Assembly (NCBI GenBank): GCA_000320545.1
Contig: ADNK01000008.1
Span: forward strand, 1-64,000
Length of the DNA: 64,000 bases
Direction: 5' to 3'
Source of the DNA: Bigelowiella natans CCMP2755
Taxonomy: Eukaryota; Cercozoa; Chlorarachniophyceae
Part shown: positions 12,629 through 25,732 of the stretch, one piece after another
How positions within the stretch are numbered: the first letter of the stretch is position 1
How the letters are laid out: each line of letters opens with the position of its first letter
The notes under the pieces: generated by a model
What the model was told of the DNA's origin: nothing
Seen by the model: the letters and a program-made list of their open reading frames with translations, nothing else
The model's database searches: none
Translations under genes and position numbers: made by a program

Positions 12629-13345
12629 GCAATGCCATGAGCCTACTACTTTACGATGCACACACGCACGCTCATTATAATCATGCAAAAACAAATAGCA
12701 ATTGATCGTTATTCTTCGTGCGCTGTACACTCATTTCTTCTTATAGCATGGCCCAATAATGATACAGCACAAAAGTTGTAGCTTGCGCTGGGCATTTATA
12801 TCTGCGTTGTACGACGTATGCAGTCTGCAATGATTGCGCGGAAGCATGAGTTGCATGCATGTATGTTACGTAGCAAATAATGCTTCGATTCATATGATGG
12901 TATTGTTTAACAATATTTACAGCTGATATGATGGCAGCCGCAGCCGACATGATACTATCATCATTGATATAGTCACGTGCTTATTAACAAACAGTACTAC
13001 TTCGAAGCTGCTTGCTGCTTCATGCTTACTGATTATTGCGTGCGCCTATAGATCCGAAGACTTCTAATTCTATACTGCAATTTGCTCTGACCTTTCTTTT
13101 CCGCCATGCGCCATTTCCCCCTACTACTTTGATGCCAAGCTATCGAATCTCCAACGCGTACGCATTATACCCCCATTAGGTCGCCAAAGCAGGCTGTTCG
13201 GTGTTCTTATTCGAGGGCATTCGAAGAGCAATACTAGCTGCTGTTGCACCTGAAGAAGTGGAGGAATGAACGTAAGCTAAGAATAGAAGGCAAAAAGGCA
13301 CATATCTAACAATGCACTACGACGACTGCTCACGCACGACTAGGG
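12629..13345. other. convergent spacer
   Basis: No gene is visible between the 3' ends of the 5-phosphatase and the transporter. The AGACGGATGTAAT word at 12571-12583 lies just before it. Confidence 0.5.
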
Positions 13346-16192
13346 TTAGAGAATAACAACAACAGCGATGAAGGGTGCAACATAGAGCAGTGCACTACCG
13401 AATAAAGCAACCGTCGCCGATGTCAAGGCACCCGACACGCCTATCTTCTGAATGCTCAAGAAGACGGCCACAACGATCAAGTTCTACACCGCAGTAGCAC
13501 CAGCACCAGCACCAGCAGCACACAACAGCACAGTAACGGTGGATGAAGACGATGATGATGATGGTAGAGTGTGATGTGATCGAATTTCTATTTGCTGTTG
13601 TGTTGTTGTTGTTGTTGTTGTTATTTGTTGTTGTTGATTGAGAAATTGGTAGCAGCTCCATCATGATCAGGACCATCGTTATTATCATCATCATGATCGC
13701 TGTTCTTTGCTATTGATGGCTCTCTGCTCACCAGAGGGATGCCGTAGATGTTCATCATTACAGACCGATGAGAATCGGGGACATACCTACACATTATACA
13801 GTAGAAGCTACTCAGGAGCTACTCTGTGGCTGTTGTGCTGATGTGGGGGAAGAAACAGGCCAGCCGGATTTCTTGCCAAGACATTTGGTGGGGGGGGAGG
13901 GGGCGTTTCTATCCTACTTTGATCGGAGAGTGCCGATGGATGGGAAGTACATCCCCACGCACACCTCGAAAACCAAGAACGCCTGGAAACAGATGCATCA
14001 ATTTTTGTAAAAGTACACACACATGTACATATATACTTTAAAGGTAGCATGCGCTCATCTGAGTTCGTTTGATATACCATGAAAAATGAGTATTGGTGAG
14101 ACCTACCGCTATCAGCGGCGCAAATGGCGACAGGGGCGATGCCACCGACATGGCCGCAGCCGCCATGGAAACGCTTGCCGCACCTTCAAACGCAGTTAGC
14201 GAATTTTCAATTGAATGAGATGGTGATAGTTGATGGTAGTGAGAAAGCTGGTTTTGTAGTCATTATTCCATATCACGAATGAGTCTGGTATGCTACAACT
14301 GCAGTACCCAGCATAAGGCTGGCAGATTTCTCCACGGGCACTTCTCTCTTGGCGAATGAACCGAACATCGATGCACCTACAAACAATAGAGAGAACAACA
14401 ATAACAAGACCGACACCGCAAGAAGGTAGAAGCCCAAGTCATGAGAGAATGGAAGGCTAAATCAATAGTCATGTTGCTGAAGGCTACTCCTAGCTGCTTG
14501 TTCTTTGCAGTATTAGTTCGGATTGCTATGATCAAGATCAACGTAGCAGATGACACTACTAATACTACCTATGAGGCAACTAGCCATGAGGCACGAGAAC
14601 ACCTAAGGGGAGAGGAAGAAATACAAAATAATGATGACCAAGAGGAGAATGATGATGATGATGATGATGATGATGACGATGACGGTGATGGTGATGATGG
14701 TGATGAAGATTGCGCACACCGCACACACACACACACACGACTCATCTAAGCTTGCTACCTTGCCATAAGGTACTGCTGCGCCTGCAAGGGCTGCTTTCAT
14801 AGCTGGAGGCCATTGCATAACAAAGATATACATCGCGCCCTCGAACAGTGCCTGGATCGCCCCAACGAGCAATATCCTTCGGTCATTTAGCATCATCTTC
14901 CAGGCTAACGATGGTAGCAAGTAATGAGCGGAGAAAGTTATCATGGTGTGATCAACACCAGCTCGATAAACTACGTACGAAGCCAGAAAGCAGCGAATAG
15001 GAATATGGGATGGTAGTAGTAGTAGTAGTAGTACTAGTAGTGGGAGGAGGAAGAGAAGGAGAAGGAGGAGGAGGAGGAGGAGCAGGAGGAGAGTGCGTGG
15101 AAGTACCCTCTTTAATTGAAGGCTTTGAAGCATTTGTAGACCCCTCCACCCTAGTGTCCGTAGCGACATTTTCACGCCATGTTGTCGCCTTGGAGAAGAA
15201 AGAAAGAAATCGGGTTGCAATGAAAGCAATAATGCACACGTTGCATCATTGTTATTATCATTTTTCGTATTATCATTATCGAGGTGTTCTGGTTATTCAT
15301 CATCATCATCAATCCACAAAGATGGGTGGGGAAAGCTTGGCCAATCAAAAACACAAACCCATAGACCAAGCATATTACACCGTGGCGATGTGCGGATAGT
15401 AGTGGTAGTAGTAGTAGTAGAAGTAGTAGTAGAAGTAGTAGTAGGAATACTACCGCAGCAACTGCTCCTGCTGCCAGAAATACGGTTGACAGCTCAAATG
15501 GGCCTGTGGGTCCTCTGCATGATGATTGTACGTATTATGTGTATTATCATTCATTCTGAGCAGCGTTGTGCAATGATAACGACGATTGCACGAGGAGAGC
15601 GTTATAGTACAACGATACTGGGAGCAGGGGCTATGGATGAGTCTCTCTCGCTCTCTCTCTCTCTCGCTCTCATTCTTTTAGGGTGTGAGTGAGCATCTTA
15701 TTACGACCGGTAGCTTGCAGCTATCCCTGCCAACTGCCCGGCAAGGATCGCGACAATGCTTTTATGGGAGGGGGGGAGAAATGGAGAACGAAGGAGAAAC
15801 ACAATTATTCTTGGCAATGAAGAATTATAACAACGAAGAAGCGTAAGACACAACACCATCCATCAGAGTAGTATTGCAAACACATTGAAGCGGCAATTCA
15901 AGATTGAAATGAGACAACGGGGCCTGATATGAAGCCTTTTGCCTCATCAACAAGATCGTCGGTGATATATCGGTGAATGAAAATGGGGACGAAATCAAGT
16001 GAGCTGCTGCTTTGTTATAATACCTATCTCCTGCAAATGCAAGACCAAAGGTCTGCCCCAGCGAGGATATAGGCAACTTCGACTTCTGATGATCCCCAAC
16101 CTGTGTATTGGTGTGTGTGTGTGTGTGTGTTCACGTGGACTGGGACCATCCGCAACACAGATGTTTGTGATTTTTGTTTTTTAATACGGGAA

Positions 16193-16231
<39 letters not shown>

Positions 16232-17065
16232 TGCTATCTATCTATCTTTCTGTCGTCATCGTGTGTTTGTTCGTTCGCACCAGCCACGCCTCAGGAGCGC
16301 AGAAGAGCAGCGATGTTCCTATCCCTCCGGCAAGGCGACCCGCTAGCAATATCGGAAAGCTCAGTGCTTTCGTCGATAAAGCTCCCAGCGTGTAGAACAA
16401 CGTGTAGGCCAGAGTCCCTGCCTAACAGATGGGAAAACAGTCACAGTTTGGGAGAGAGCGAAGACGGTGTCATAGAACGAAATCAATGGACAAGCAGAAA
16501 AGCCCAGAAAAACAAGTTAGGTGAAATCCTATGGGAACGCCAAAGCGTCTGGTCCCTCGAGCCTTGATTTTGGCCAATCATGCTATCGAAGGCGCATGTT
16601 TTCTAGCAACTCCTTCTATACCGTGCAAGATGGCACTTGTGGTGGCAGCAGTACTATTGTTCGCATTATTACTATCATCATCATTATTGGTAGAAAAGTC
16701 GTAAGAGGAGGAGGGCGATGAGGAGGATGAGAAGAAACAGTGGATGTTATCGATTTGCCGTGCCAACCTTTCGGCCATAGCTATCGACGAGGCGCCCAAT
16801 GCTCGGCCCAAGCAACCCAGTGGTTACGAATCCGGCCAAAAATAGCCGTGATACCGTATTGAGAGTCACTGGCACACCGTTCAGTATCTTACTTGCGTAG
16901 ACCTCGTAGAAATAGGGACCTTGAAGCCAGTCTGCCATCCGCAGCAGCCAGAATACCAAGAGGAACCGCCGTTGGAATTGTCGGATTCTGTGCTTTTCAT
17001 CGTTGTCATCAGTCGATGAAGGGTCTGAGTTAGCGCCTTGCCGCTGGCGGTCTCCAAACTAGACG

Positions 17066-17116
<51 letters not shown>

Positions 17117-17258
17117 AATTATGTGTAAACATGTTAGTTTGTCTAGGTGTCTTGTGTGTGTGTGTGTGTGTGTGTGTGTAATGCTTTACTTTAATAGCAA
17201 GAGCAGTAGCCGTGAGACCCCCAAATAGGGTGTTAAATAGGCGATCTGGTGTTGACAT
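13346..17258 (-). CDS. MFSD5/MOT2-like major facilitator transporter (putative molybdate transporter)
   Basis: Polytopic membrane transporter of the MFSD5 family, whose algal members (MOT2) import molybdate. Fourteen exons in phase: 17190-17258, 16768-17058, 16281-16421, 16024-16100, 15708-15758, 15454-15514, 15107-15188, 14759-14904, 14569-14602, 14308-14376, 14107-14183, 13918-13982, 13732-13786, 13346-13483 (451 residues, the usual family length). Family motifs include ADWLQGPYFYEVY, GRLVDSYGRK, GTSLLFCAPEAWL, LLVGAIQALFEGAMYIFV and GMYFPSIGTLRSKY. The start at 17258 (MSTPDRLFN) leads directly into the first membrane helix. The family's hydrophilic loops are present. Substrate is inferred from the family only. 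Confidence 0.92.
17071..17112. repeat. (TA)n microsatellite in first transporter intron
   Basis: About 40 bp of pure TA, followed at 17154-17180 by (TG)n; both lie inside the intron between the first two coding exons. Confidence 0.9.
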
Positions 17259-17629
17259 CAGAAGGCTCGACGTCAATTCCTGATAATAAAAAATAGGTCA
17301 ATTCTAAAAGTAAGATAACAAAATGAAGGCGGACACATCTCAAACAGAATCTACAGTTGAACTATCGAATATCTGCTTCGTGAATGCATGTGCTATATTT
17401 GTCTTGGTTCAGCTGTTACCGGCAAGGAGCGCGTCGACATATCACGTCGCCTCGGGATGAAAGGAGATTTGTGACTCGTGATCGATAAAGACGTCATGCC
17501 TTTGTTCTCTTCTAATATACAACAACATTCCCAGTTAGAGAACTTGTCGGCGCAATAGATGAAATTTAAGTCGGACTGGTGGCAGCAGCTATATTCTCAG
17601 CATATCTGTTATGAGAGGAAGGAGTCCAT
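17259..17629. other. spacer between two minus-strand genes
   Basis: A 371-bp stretch. It holds a 45-codon plus-strand reading frame (17323-17460) with a hydrophobic segment. I do not annotate it as a gene because nothing supports expression. Confidence 0.4.
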
Positions 17630-18462
17630 CTACGGGACATCGGAGCCAGACTTTGCCTGCGATTTCGGAACATGAATAATGTATTTGGTTAGTTTTCCAT
17701 AGACTAGAAGATTGAACTATGTCACAAAACCTTCTTATAAGTATAAAAACAACTACATCAACACACCATTGCTTATGCCATCAAAATGAAATCTACGGTT
17801 GAATCATGAAGCTGAAACGAGATTTGGAAAAATGTCGAACCTGCCGTTGACCAAAGCGAGTTTAGAAGCGGTCCGTGATTGTATCAGAGACTGCCGCTGT
17901 GCGCCTACCTGGTAGGTGGCACATACAAAAACCAATAGCCCGTGCAGCACCATCTCTGCTGATGTAGTTTTCACAATTGCGGTGCTTTCCTAGTGCACTG
18001 AAATTTGGTTCGGGTAAACAAGGGTAGGGGACTTTTGAATTCCAGATCTATTTTCCGATTTATCTGAAGCTTGCAGTTGTATACTACAGGCTATTCCAGG
18101 AATATTTACCTTCTTTTCTCTTGCATCTATTCTAAATCCGCCTGTATCCATCTACCAGGAACCGTTGTTTCAAGTCCCATTGCGACAAACGGACCGAAGA
18201 TGGCTTCTCCAGAGACAACGAGGAAAGTCGCATGGCTGAAATCTGCTTGTGTTTCGAACATCATGGATTCCCCCGGGATTCCTTTAATTTCAACCAAAAC
18301 ACACCGAACATCAGTAATGTATCCAGGCGCCTATATTTTGGCTACTCGTACGACTCGTACGAGATCTAGATCTAGATCTAGTATTTTTAAAAATGGCTCT
18401 CTCATCTGCACCAAAATTTGAATCATATCCTGATATCGTCCTGGATTTCTTGTAAACGACAT
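17630..18462 (-). CDS. hypothetical 125-residue protein with hydrophobic C-terminal half
   Basis: Not recognised. Four exons join in phase 0: 18361-18462, 18163-18330, 17909-17989, 17630-17656, giving 125 residues from ATG to TAG. Two hydrophobic stretches (around ATFLVVSGEAIFG and MVLHGLLVFVCATY) suggest one or two membrane segments. The first exon ends in a short Leu-Asp repeat (LDLDLDL) coded by GATCTA repeats. It lies between the transporter and the chromatin gene, and is divergent from the latter by 299 bp. The exon phasing supports it, but there is no family match, so an erroneous model remains possible. Confidence 0.5.
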
Positions 18463-18761
18463 CAAAAGCATTCATCTTTCAATTTTTTGTCCTTTTCTTT
18501 TTTAAATGTTCCATTAGGAAAACTACCAAGCTCTCCATGAAGCATTAAATTACAGAATTAGAGGACGGAACAAAAGAAAGACAATGAGATTGAGTACAAA
18601 GAATTCGAAATGGATGTGAAGATGATTTATTTTCAAAATTTTAAATTTTTAAAAATTCGAATCCTTACAGTTCAAACACCTCTGCTCCTCTTGCCTCCCC
18701 AACCCAAACACTGGAGCAACCCAGAAACTAATCGACCTCTCAATGCCGATCTGCGAAATAG

Positions 18762-20769
18762 ATGCTGCGCAACCACCAAGAGTATACGCTGGCGCACGTG
18801 CACGTAAGCGTCTGCGTTGACCAGCAGACCAAGGCCAAATTGCCCCAGCCGAAGACAAAGCGAGCAACTTTCTGCAACTCATGCTTTCTGTACTGCTCAC
18901 AGAAACATACATGCCCTCATTGTGCTCAAATTTATCGTCAAGGCGATAGAGACGGTTTTGATGGGGAAAAGTGGCTATCTTGCTCAAAATGCCTCCGCTT
19001 CGTACACGTAAACTGTGACAAAGCTGTAAACGGTCACGACTTGGCAGAACGGGAACACAGTATCATCAAATCCAAGACATCTGGGGAAACCATCTCATCC
19101 TATCTATGCCTTGACTGCACAGCCCACAAAGAGCAGAAGATGAACGTAGAAGAAGACCATACGAATGAGAACAAAGATTTCTTCACTTTCTCTTCGTTGA
19201 TGCTTCAGGCTGCTGCAAGGCAAGAGGAGGCTCAGTGTGATGCCGCCGTGAATCTTGCAAGTCTTTCTCAGAAGCAGAAAATTGTTGATAAGAAGAAGCA
19301 GCAACCTGCGTCAAGTTCAATCTCTCCACGCAAATGTGCACCGCAGCATCAGGTGAAGCTTCAAGAGGCCGTTAACGTCAACAAGCAAACAAAAGATCAC
19401 ACGTTGAAGTCAAAACAGCCGGTCTCCGTGAAACTCGCTCCCCTTACCGTTGGCCTTTCCATACGTTCTACCTCGCGTTCTCATGATTGTGGAGGTAACG
19501 GCGCAACACAAAATGGCACATCTGGGACCTCCGCGAAGGAGTCACGCTGGGTGCGTTGCAGTCTCCCCAGCTGTAGGAAGTGGCGAAGACTAGGGAATAA
19601 GACTCCGCTTGATAAGTTATCCTACCCTTGGCAGTGCAAATACAACCGTTGGGACCCTCAATACTCTAGTTGCAGTTCTGCAGAGGAGGCACTTCTGTAC
19701 GATGAGACTGTTCTTTTAACGCACGAGAACACCCAGCAGTATGCCGCAGAGAAAAAGCGATTCTATGCTTCGTTGTCCTCGTTCAATCGCCAGATTGGTC
19801 GTCACATCTCTCGAAATCCTACTCTTGGCGGCAAGGACTTAGACCTGTATCGGCTGTATAAGGAAGTATCTGTACGCGGTGGATTCGAGCGCGTGGTCGC
19901 CGTAGAGGGCACCTGGGCGCGTATCTTTCGCACCTTAGACAACTTCTCGTCGACAGTCACCGATGCCAGGTACGCAACCTTCAACGTTAACGAATGAAAA
20001 GCATTCGCGATGATTTTATGCAGTTATATTGAGCATCTCTCTTTGCTGCTTTGGAATTGTCTTGTTTTTAGCTATCGTCTTCGGAGGTACTACCAGGAAT
20101 TTCTGTTTGCCTACGAGCAACACTACTTCTTTGGCAAAGAGATCCCCGAAATCCTGAGCAGCATAGTTCTCCCACCCATGCGAAGGCGGATGCGGAGAGG
20201 TTACGCCAAAAATACTCCAGGTATAAAACGATTCCACTCAAATGAGCTTTCTCTCCTAACGTGATTTTTTGTGCTTTACTACAGCGATGAAGCGTAGTAG
20301 AGTTTCTAAAGACTTCACAGGGATAACAGCTAGCAGAGCACAGACCCCAATTAAGGGTCTGAACGCTGCTGCTGCTGCTGCAGCTGCGGCTGCGGCTACT
20401 GTTGTTCCAGACGCCGCCGCAGTCAAAGGGACTCCACCGAAGAAGCTGAAGCAACAAATGAAGCAGTCAATTTCAGGAGTATTTGGACGATGCCCCAAAT
20501 TCCCACGACAAAGGAAGCGACCGCGTGCCTTTGTTAATAGTTCAGTGAAGCTGGTAGATAACAGAGAGTACAAGCTGTACCATAGTAAGAGGAAGATACG
20601 CCGTACACCTTCACCAATAAGCGATTTCGAGGAATATAGAAACGGTAGCGGATCTCCCACACACTGCTCGACTCAAAATGAAAATTCTTCGTTACCTTCA
20701 TCTTTATGGGAGAGATTCGCAGCATCTGGTGAGCCAATTAGCCCGTCCACCGCATCGCCGCTTAATTAG
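18762..20769 (+). CDS. chromatin protein with PHD-like, CW and ARID domains
   Basis: Nuclear protein expected to read modified histones and bind DNA. Three exons in phase: 18762-19969, 20072-20220, 20285-20769 (613 residues). An N-terminal cysteine-rich PHD-like region has CNSC, CPHC, CSKC, FVHVNCD and YLCLDC. A CW zinc finger begins WVRCSLPSC and has the conserved WQC and WDPQYSSC parts. An ARID/BRIGHT DNA-binding domain follows, interrupted by the first intron (IGRHISRNPTLGGK, LDLYRLYKEV, GGF, then RYYQEFLFAYE). The C-terminal third is basic, with an alanine run of about 11 and several Lys/Arg clusters that could be nuclear import signals. The ATG directly follows an in-frame TAG. The domain order is unusual. 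Confidence 0.9.
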
Positions 20770-21370
20770 ATTTCCCACCCACTTCATTCCTTGGTCTTGA
20801 TTTCAGCATACATACATATATTGTCTGTTATTATCAATTTGTCACAAGCTCAACCGTTATCATATCATGAAGATGCGCGTGTCTGAGCGCATACAGCTAG
20901 AGCGCGCAATGCGACCATTGAATCTGCATTATTAAGTGTGTCTATTGATCTAGAGGTGTACGTTCGTATGCAAACGAGTAGGCCACGTTGTCATTACTTG
21001 ACACGTGCTTGATATGATTCATGGCTACGCTGCAACAACGATAATGCAATAACGATGCAGGCTCGCACCACATCGCAATGCGTACGCATGCATGACATCT
21101 CGCATGCGTATAGCGACATGCTTGCTAATAATATTGCAGGTATATATATAATGTCTATTTGTTTTGCTTATAGCGCATTTTAATTGATCCTGCAAACATC
21201 GTAATGCGGCCAATGATTTCTACTAATGTGGTTACACTAAAAAAAGTTTCATGCGCATCTTCTATCATTTTTCAATTTGAATTCTCTGCTTTCGTAACTT
21301 AAGTCTGATCTTTACTCTCCCCTCCATTTGTTTCAGGAGCTACTTCCTTGCTTTCATTCCTTAGTTTACC

Positions 21371-21407
<37 letters not shown>

Positions 21408-21631
21408 TTCGCCTCAGTAATCAATTAACATATATCATGCGAACAGAACTTTATCTTCTACTTAAGACCTAAAAACTTTTCGCAGTATGAGATAGCGACG
21501 TCCAACTGACAACCCGATTTCACTTTCCCTTCCTTGTCTATTTATTGAAATGAGTACCGTGGGGGCTCTGTTCAGGACTCAAACACAAAATTCACCATCA
21601 CCTTTTGCTAATTCGAGGTTAAACATCTCAC
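20770..21631. other. convergent spacer
   Basis: No gene is visible. Palindrome-rich (GCATGC and CGTACG words around 21060-21120), with a (TA)n tract at about 21373-21404. Confidence 0.5.
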
Positions 21632-24052
21632 TCAGCGATCCACTGAATAAAAATACAGTGATTTCAAGAACCAACAATAATTTGTGAATCTGTCTATCGA
21701 GCTGAACGGGATGTACCATTCTTGGAATTTGCTGAGAGATAATCTTGCCTGGCCTAAGGTCCTGCCCATGATAGCCCCGGCGGTTCCCAATTCGAATATC
21801 AAAGCTCCGCTCTGGTCGTACGTAGTAACGGCTTTAGGTAACACCACTCTAAGAAGGCGGAAGTAGTGGAATCTTCTATCTTCGCTATCACCTTGAGTGA
21901 GGCATTTTTGAATCGAAAAGTTTCAAACCAAGTACATTTGCTTGCACTGGCTGCGGACGTTCGTTGGGTCTCCGTTTGTGTCCCATTAGAAGCCAAATGC
22001 ACCTATTTTAAAAGAAAACAACGAGTCTTGAAATTGCTCATCTAACCATGGAAGCTCTATCAACCTTGACAAAGTAGCCTCTTCCGTGCGCATTTGCATG
22101 AGATTTCATCAGCTGTTATAGTTTGCGTGATCATTGTAAGCACATGTCATCTTCGTATAAAACCCTCCAAACGTTACGACGAGTCAGTATTGACTTACCG
22201 CTCCTTGGACTTCGACGTTGAGAGGCACCTCATCAAGAGCGAAAAGCTAGTAGGAGAACATACACGTCATTATAATGATATCATAAGGTGTGTCATCCTC
22301 ACTATTCTGGCTCTTGCCTTGGCTACAATGTGGAGCAAGAACAAGATGTCTCACTGCCGTCGCCGCTTCTTATACGCTATGTCATTCTCAGATGTTAACA
22401 ACCTTGGATACTGCAGCCATTCGTGTACACTTGTCCTTTCAAACCGGAGTATTGCCAGTGAGATAGCAGCAAACATATGCGTTATTATTGTGAAAATAAT
22501 ACCCATGCGACGTCTCTTTTAAAGCGCACGAAGGTGTCACTCTCGACCATGAATTGAACCTCTTTTTTACCTAACAATAGATGGGGAGCAGCACGCGCAG
22601 CATTAATGTATGACGATGAGATCTTCTTCTATCGAGACATTCTGCTATTATTCTGCTACGAATACATTTTTCCAAGCTCGAGAGCATCTCCTCCATGCTT
22701 CCCCCATTCAGGATACTAAAGTTTGAATATGAGAAAATCAGCGGGGGGGGGCGCTTTAAGTGGTATTCATTCATTCAACTGGAATCGTCGTTACCTATTT
22801 TGCGCTGCCTTGACGGCACTAGAACTTAGGTTCACGGGCCTCTCTCCCTAAGATAATACTTGCATGTCACGCATCGAAGAGTGAGCAAGCGTCACAAATT
22901 CAGGCGCTATCACACCATGGTGTCGATGTATCTGTTGTATATTGATCGAGCTTCGAGCATCATTTCCTGATTCGATTTACAGCACAATCACAGCACAACT
23001 GAATAATCGACACAGTACTGACGAACGGGATATCATAGTTTGTTACTCGTATTTTTTGCATCGATCTCTCGTGAAATGCATGTGCCTCCTCCAAGAATCT
23101 GAAACCAGACAAGCTTTCATTCAACAATGGTCTCAGAAGTTTTGAGATCTGTGTCTGCTGACCTTACGTTCTCGTCGCTGCGCTCAGATAGAGAGAATTT
23201 TTTAAAATACTTCAAGCCTACTTTCGTACCGATGACATCTCCAAGTGTACTCTTTGCATCGAGGCTAACCCCTAAGCCTTCCATGCCTTCGTGATGATTT
23301 AGCGAATAAACTTCATTCATATAAAAAAATTAAATATGGCTTTGTACTTTGAGATGTTTTGAGACGGGGTCCATTGACACTCGACCTGCTTCTGTAAATT
23401 ATAATGATAGTTACATAATCACACACTGTACATCTAACAAATTGGGAAGGTACTTCTTGAGTTCGGAGATGTCTTGCCGTGACATACGTCTTGATATTCC
23501 AACCAGTGTTGCGGCTTTAATATTTGACTAATAAAGTTCAGAGATTGTTGAATGTTGTTTGATTCTTTTCAGTTAACGGTATCTTACCCTCCCAAACAAC
23601 ATCTGAGCTGCTTTCCCCCTGATATCCTTCTGGAGGGGTATGTAAAGCTCTATTTCAGTGGAGGTGAATAAAATTAAACAAAAAACTTCGCGGACCAAGT
23701 TTTTTTCTGTATTCGTTTGCGCAGATCGGTCCTGCTCAAGTTCCTTAGAAGTTGAAAAATTATTTAAGGAAGCTTTCTTTCATAAAGAGATTTATATTAC
23801 CTGGATGGCAAGGTCGATCTCATGCGCATTGGCTCCTGTCATTGACTGTATCTACGTTTCATGTTTGCAAAAAGGTAATTGCGTAACATTGTTGCTGTCA
23901 GGCTATTAGAATACCACTTTTTATCAAAAATACCTTTGAGCTAGACCTCCGTCTCTTCTGCTGTGTAAAAAGTGGAACTTAGGAATTATCTATAGAAGGT
24001 TCTGAATGCGTACGTTTAGCAAGGATGACGCATCGCTGTCGATTGAAATCAT
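21632..24052 (-). CDS. protein with a C-terminal C2 domain
   Basis: Modelled exons in phase from the start at 24052: 24014-24052, 23934-23960, 23801-23845, 23588-23629, 23427-23527, 23348-23385, 23163-23286, 23019-23113, 22503-22570, 22403-22435, 22355-22386; then the C2 region in exons around 22215, 22100 and 21900-22000, and the last exon 21632-21810. The N-terminal half is basic and not recognised. The last about 100 residues fold like a C2 domain (strand NVEVQGALMKSH, WFETFRFK, LGQARLSLSKF), which normally binds phospholipids, with or without Ca2+. Two or three exons near 22270-22340 could not be phased. The start codon is only 55 bp from the next gene's start on the other strand. Confidence 0.65.
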
Positions 24053-24107
24053 CGATGATGAAAGATCCTGCAGAAAGGTGAAATGTCAGAAATCGTTTCA
24101 GTAGGCG
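24053..24107. promoter_or_regulatory. very short bidirectional promoter region
   Basis: Only 55 bp separate two opposite start codons. No TATA box is visible. This length holds only if both modelled starts are correct. Confidence 0.35.
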
Positions 24108-25177
24108 ATGCCAAAGGTTGCTACCGACGCCCTCCCGGACGAAAGGCTGCTTCTGCTCTCGCTGTGCCTATCCATGTATGTGCCCCCTCCCCTTATATGT
24201 ATCGATCAGGACAATGTCGTTTAGAAAAGTCGACGTAATTTTGAGTTCAAAATATATGTGTATATCTACCTGCGACATACGTAGATCGGGTGAAAATTGA
24301 GAAATGCCGATTGCCCTCAGCTGGGCATCATTAATGTAAGGTGACAATAGCCGTAATTATGGAGTTACGACATCCAAATAGTGTTGTCACAGACAAAAAA
24401 CTAGCACTTTTGAATCTCGGATCATAATCCTAATGTGATACCTTTCTCTTATATGATCGGGAATATCCATGCCGTTTGTAACCTACGACATCCGGTTATA
24501 GGTTGGTCGCATGTGGGGAATCCTTCCCATTTGGAAATTACGACAACAGAGTCTCCCCCTCCATGGCTGCAGTAGGACCGACGATGATGATCGGGGGAGG
24601 TGACTGAAATTGCGTTGTGAGAGTCTGGCGAGGGGAAATGCCGATTCCCCGCAATCATTCTACCCAGTTTAGAAGAGAAACTCGAGTTTTGGTGGTGGTA
24701 GCTGTGATCTGTACGTGCTGCACTTCTCTGGGAAGGAACAAAGCAAACGTGGAGGGGAGCGTCCAGGTATTAAAAGCCGCCATCTTGAATATTTGTGTAG
24801 GATTCTGCGCTCATTTTGATCGTCAGGCGTCTGTGCAACCCATCTCTACCACTATTTTCACTATTTCTCTTCTTCTCCATTCCCTCTCTTCCGTCGGAAG
24901 TTGCATGTTCTGCACGACTGAATTAAAGCATGATCATAATGGTCTTACACATTTAGGGATTCTACGCAAAGTTTGAGGGGTGGAAGGTGGAGAGCGACAG
25001 GCTTACGCGACAGGTGAGGGATTATAGAATCGACAGGGCTGATGATGAAAATTTGACAGAAGTAACAATATATTGCAGTGTGAATATTGGGCTGGAAGAC
25101 ACAAAGCCACGCTTCGCAACTTGAGGGTTTGAATAAATCATTCACACGGAAATATGTCCGATAAATAAGTTGAAAAT

Positions 25178-25213
<36 letters not shown>

Positions 25214-25732
25214 TTAAATACATATGTGCATATGTGGTGCAATTCTATGATCTAATAGAAATCAATGCAAGCTGCGGAGCCATATTTCAAGGGTGCAGAA
25301 ATAGATATAACTGGGAAATTTAAGGTTTCTTAATCCTTTACCTTTCATGATCCAATTCCTAATAGTAAGGCAACCATGTTCATTTCTCGGGAGCACATAT
25401 ACGACCACATGTACCGTTAGGATCCATATGTAAGCACGCTTGACGTAGAATTGTCACGGCTTTACGACGAATATATGAAGGTATAACAAACACTGAAGAT
25501 TACAACTCTTGTAGGGTTCATTATGCATGTAATTGCAGGCAAAAGATGATTGGCACGCCGCAAACAAGGCATGGGTCCTTCATGAGGCCAGGGTACAGCA
25601 TACTGCCTCAGAACAAAAGAACTCGTTATTTCGTTCGTTTTTGTGACATTTTACATAAATCAACTTCATCAGATGCCGGTTAGGAAAAAGCTTCCCTGGC
25701 CAAGGCCTTATCAGAAGGCAATGTTTGACTAG
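24108..25732 (+). CDS. hypothetical 204-residue protein with N-terminal membrane segment
   Basis: Not recognised. Ten exons in phase: 24108-24175, 24502-24599, 24622-24694, 24736-24766, 24957-25013, 25079-25126, 25259-25324, 25421-25480, 25539-25592, 25673-25732, total 615 nt. The N terminus has a hydrophobic stretch (LLLLSLCLSMLVACG) that could be a membrane anchor or signal. The rest is hydrophilic, rich in Trp, Lys and Tyr, helix-prone, and ends with PWPRPYQKAMFD. Size, anchor and composition recall accessory subunits of organellar membrane complexes, but this is a guess. The perfect phasing argues that it is a real gene. Confidence 0.6.

Noticed and set aside
13808-14080. Alternative transporter exon reading CFFPHISTT
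   Set aside because: The in-phase exon 13918-13982 encodes the conserved GMYFPSIGTLRSK; the alternative is intron.
14603-15229. Minus-strand 208-codon frame rich in Leu and Ile
   Set aside because: Only 14759-14904 is transporter exon; the rest is translated microsatellite.
22094-22522. Plus-strand 142-codon frame with hydrophobic parts
   Set aside because: It lies opposite short phased exons of the C2-domain gene, and no neighbouring plus-strand exon joins it.
22940-23113. A second C2 domain (QILGGGTCISRE reading)
   Set aside because: That frame does not fit the intron phase; the phase-consistent frame reads as a different, non-C2 sequence.
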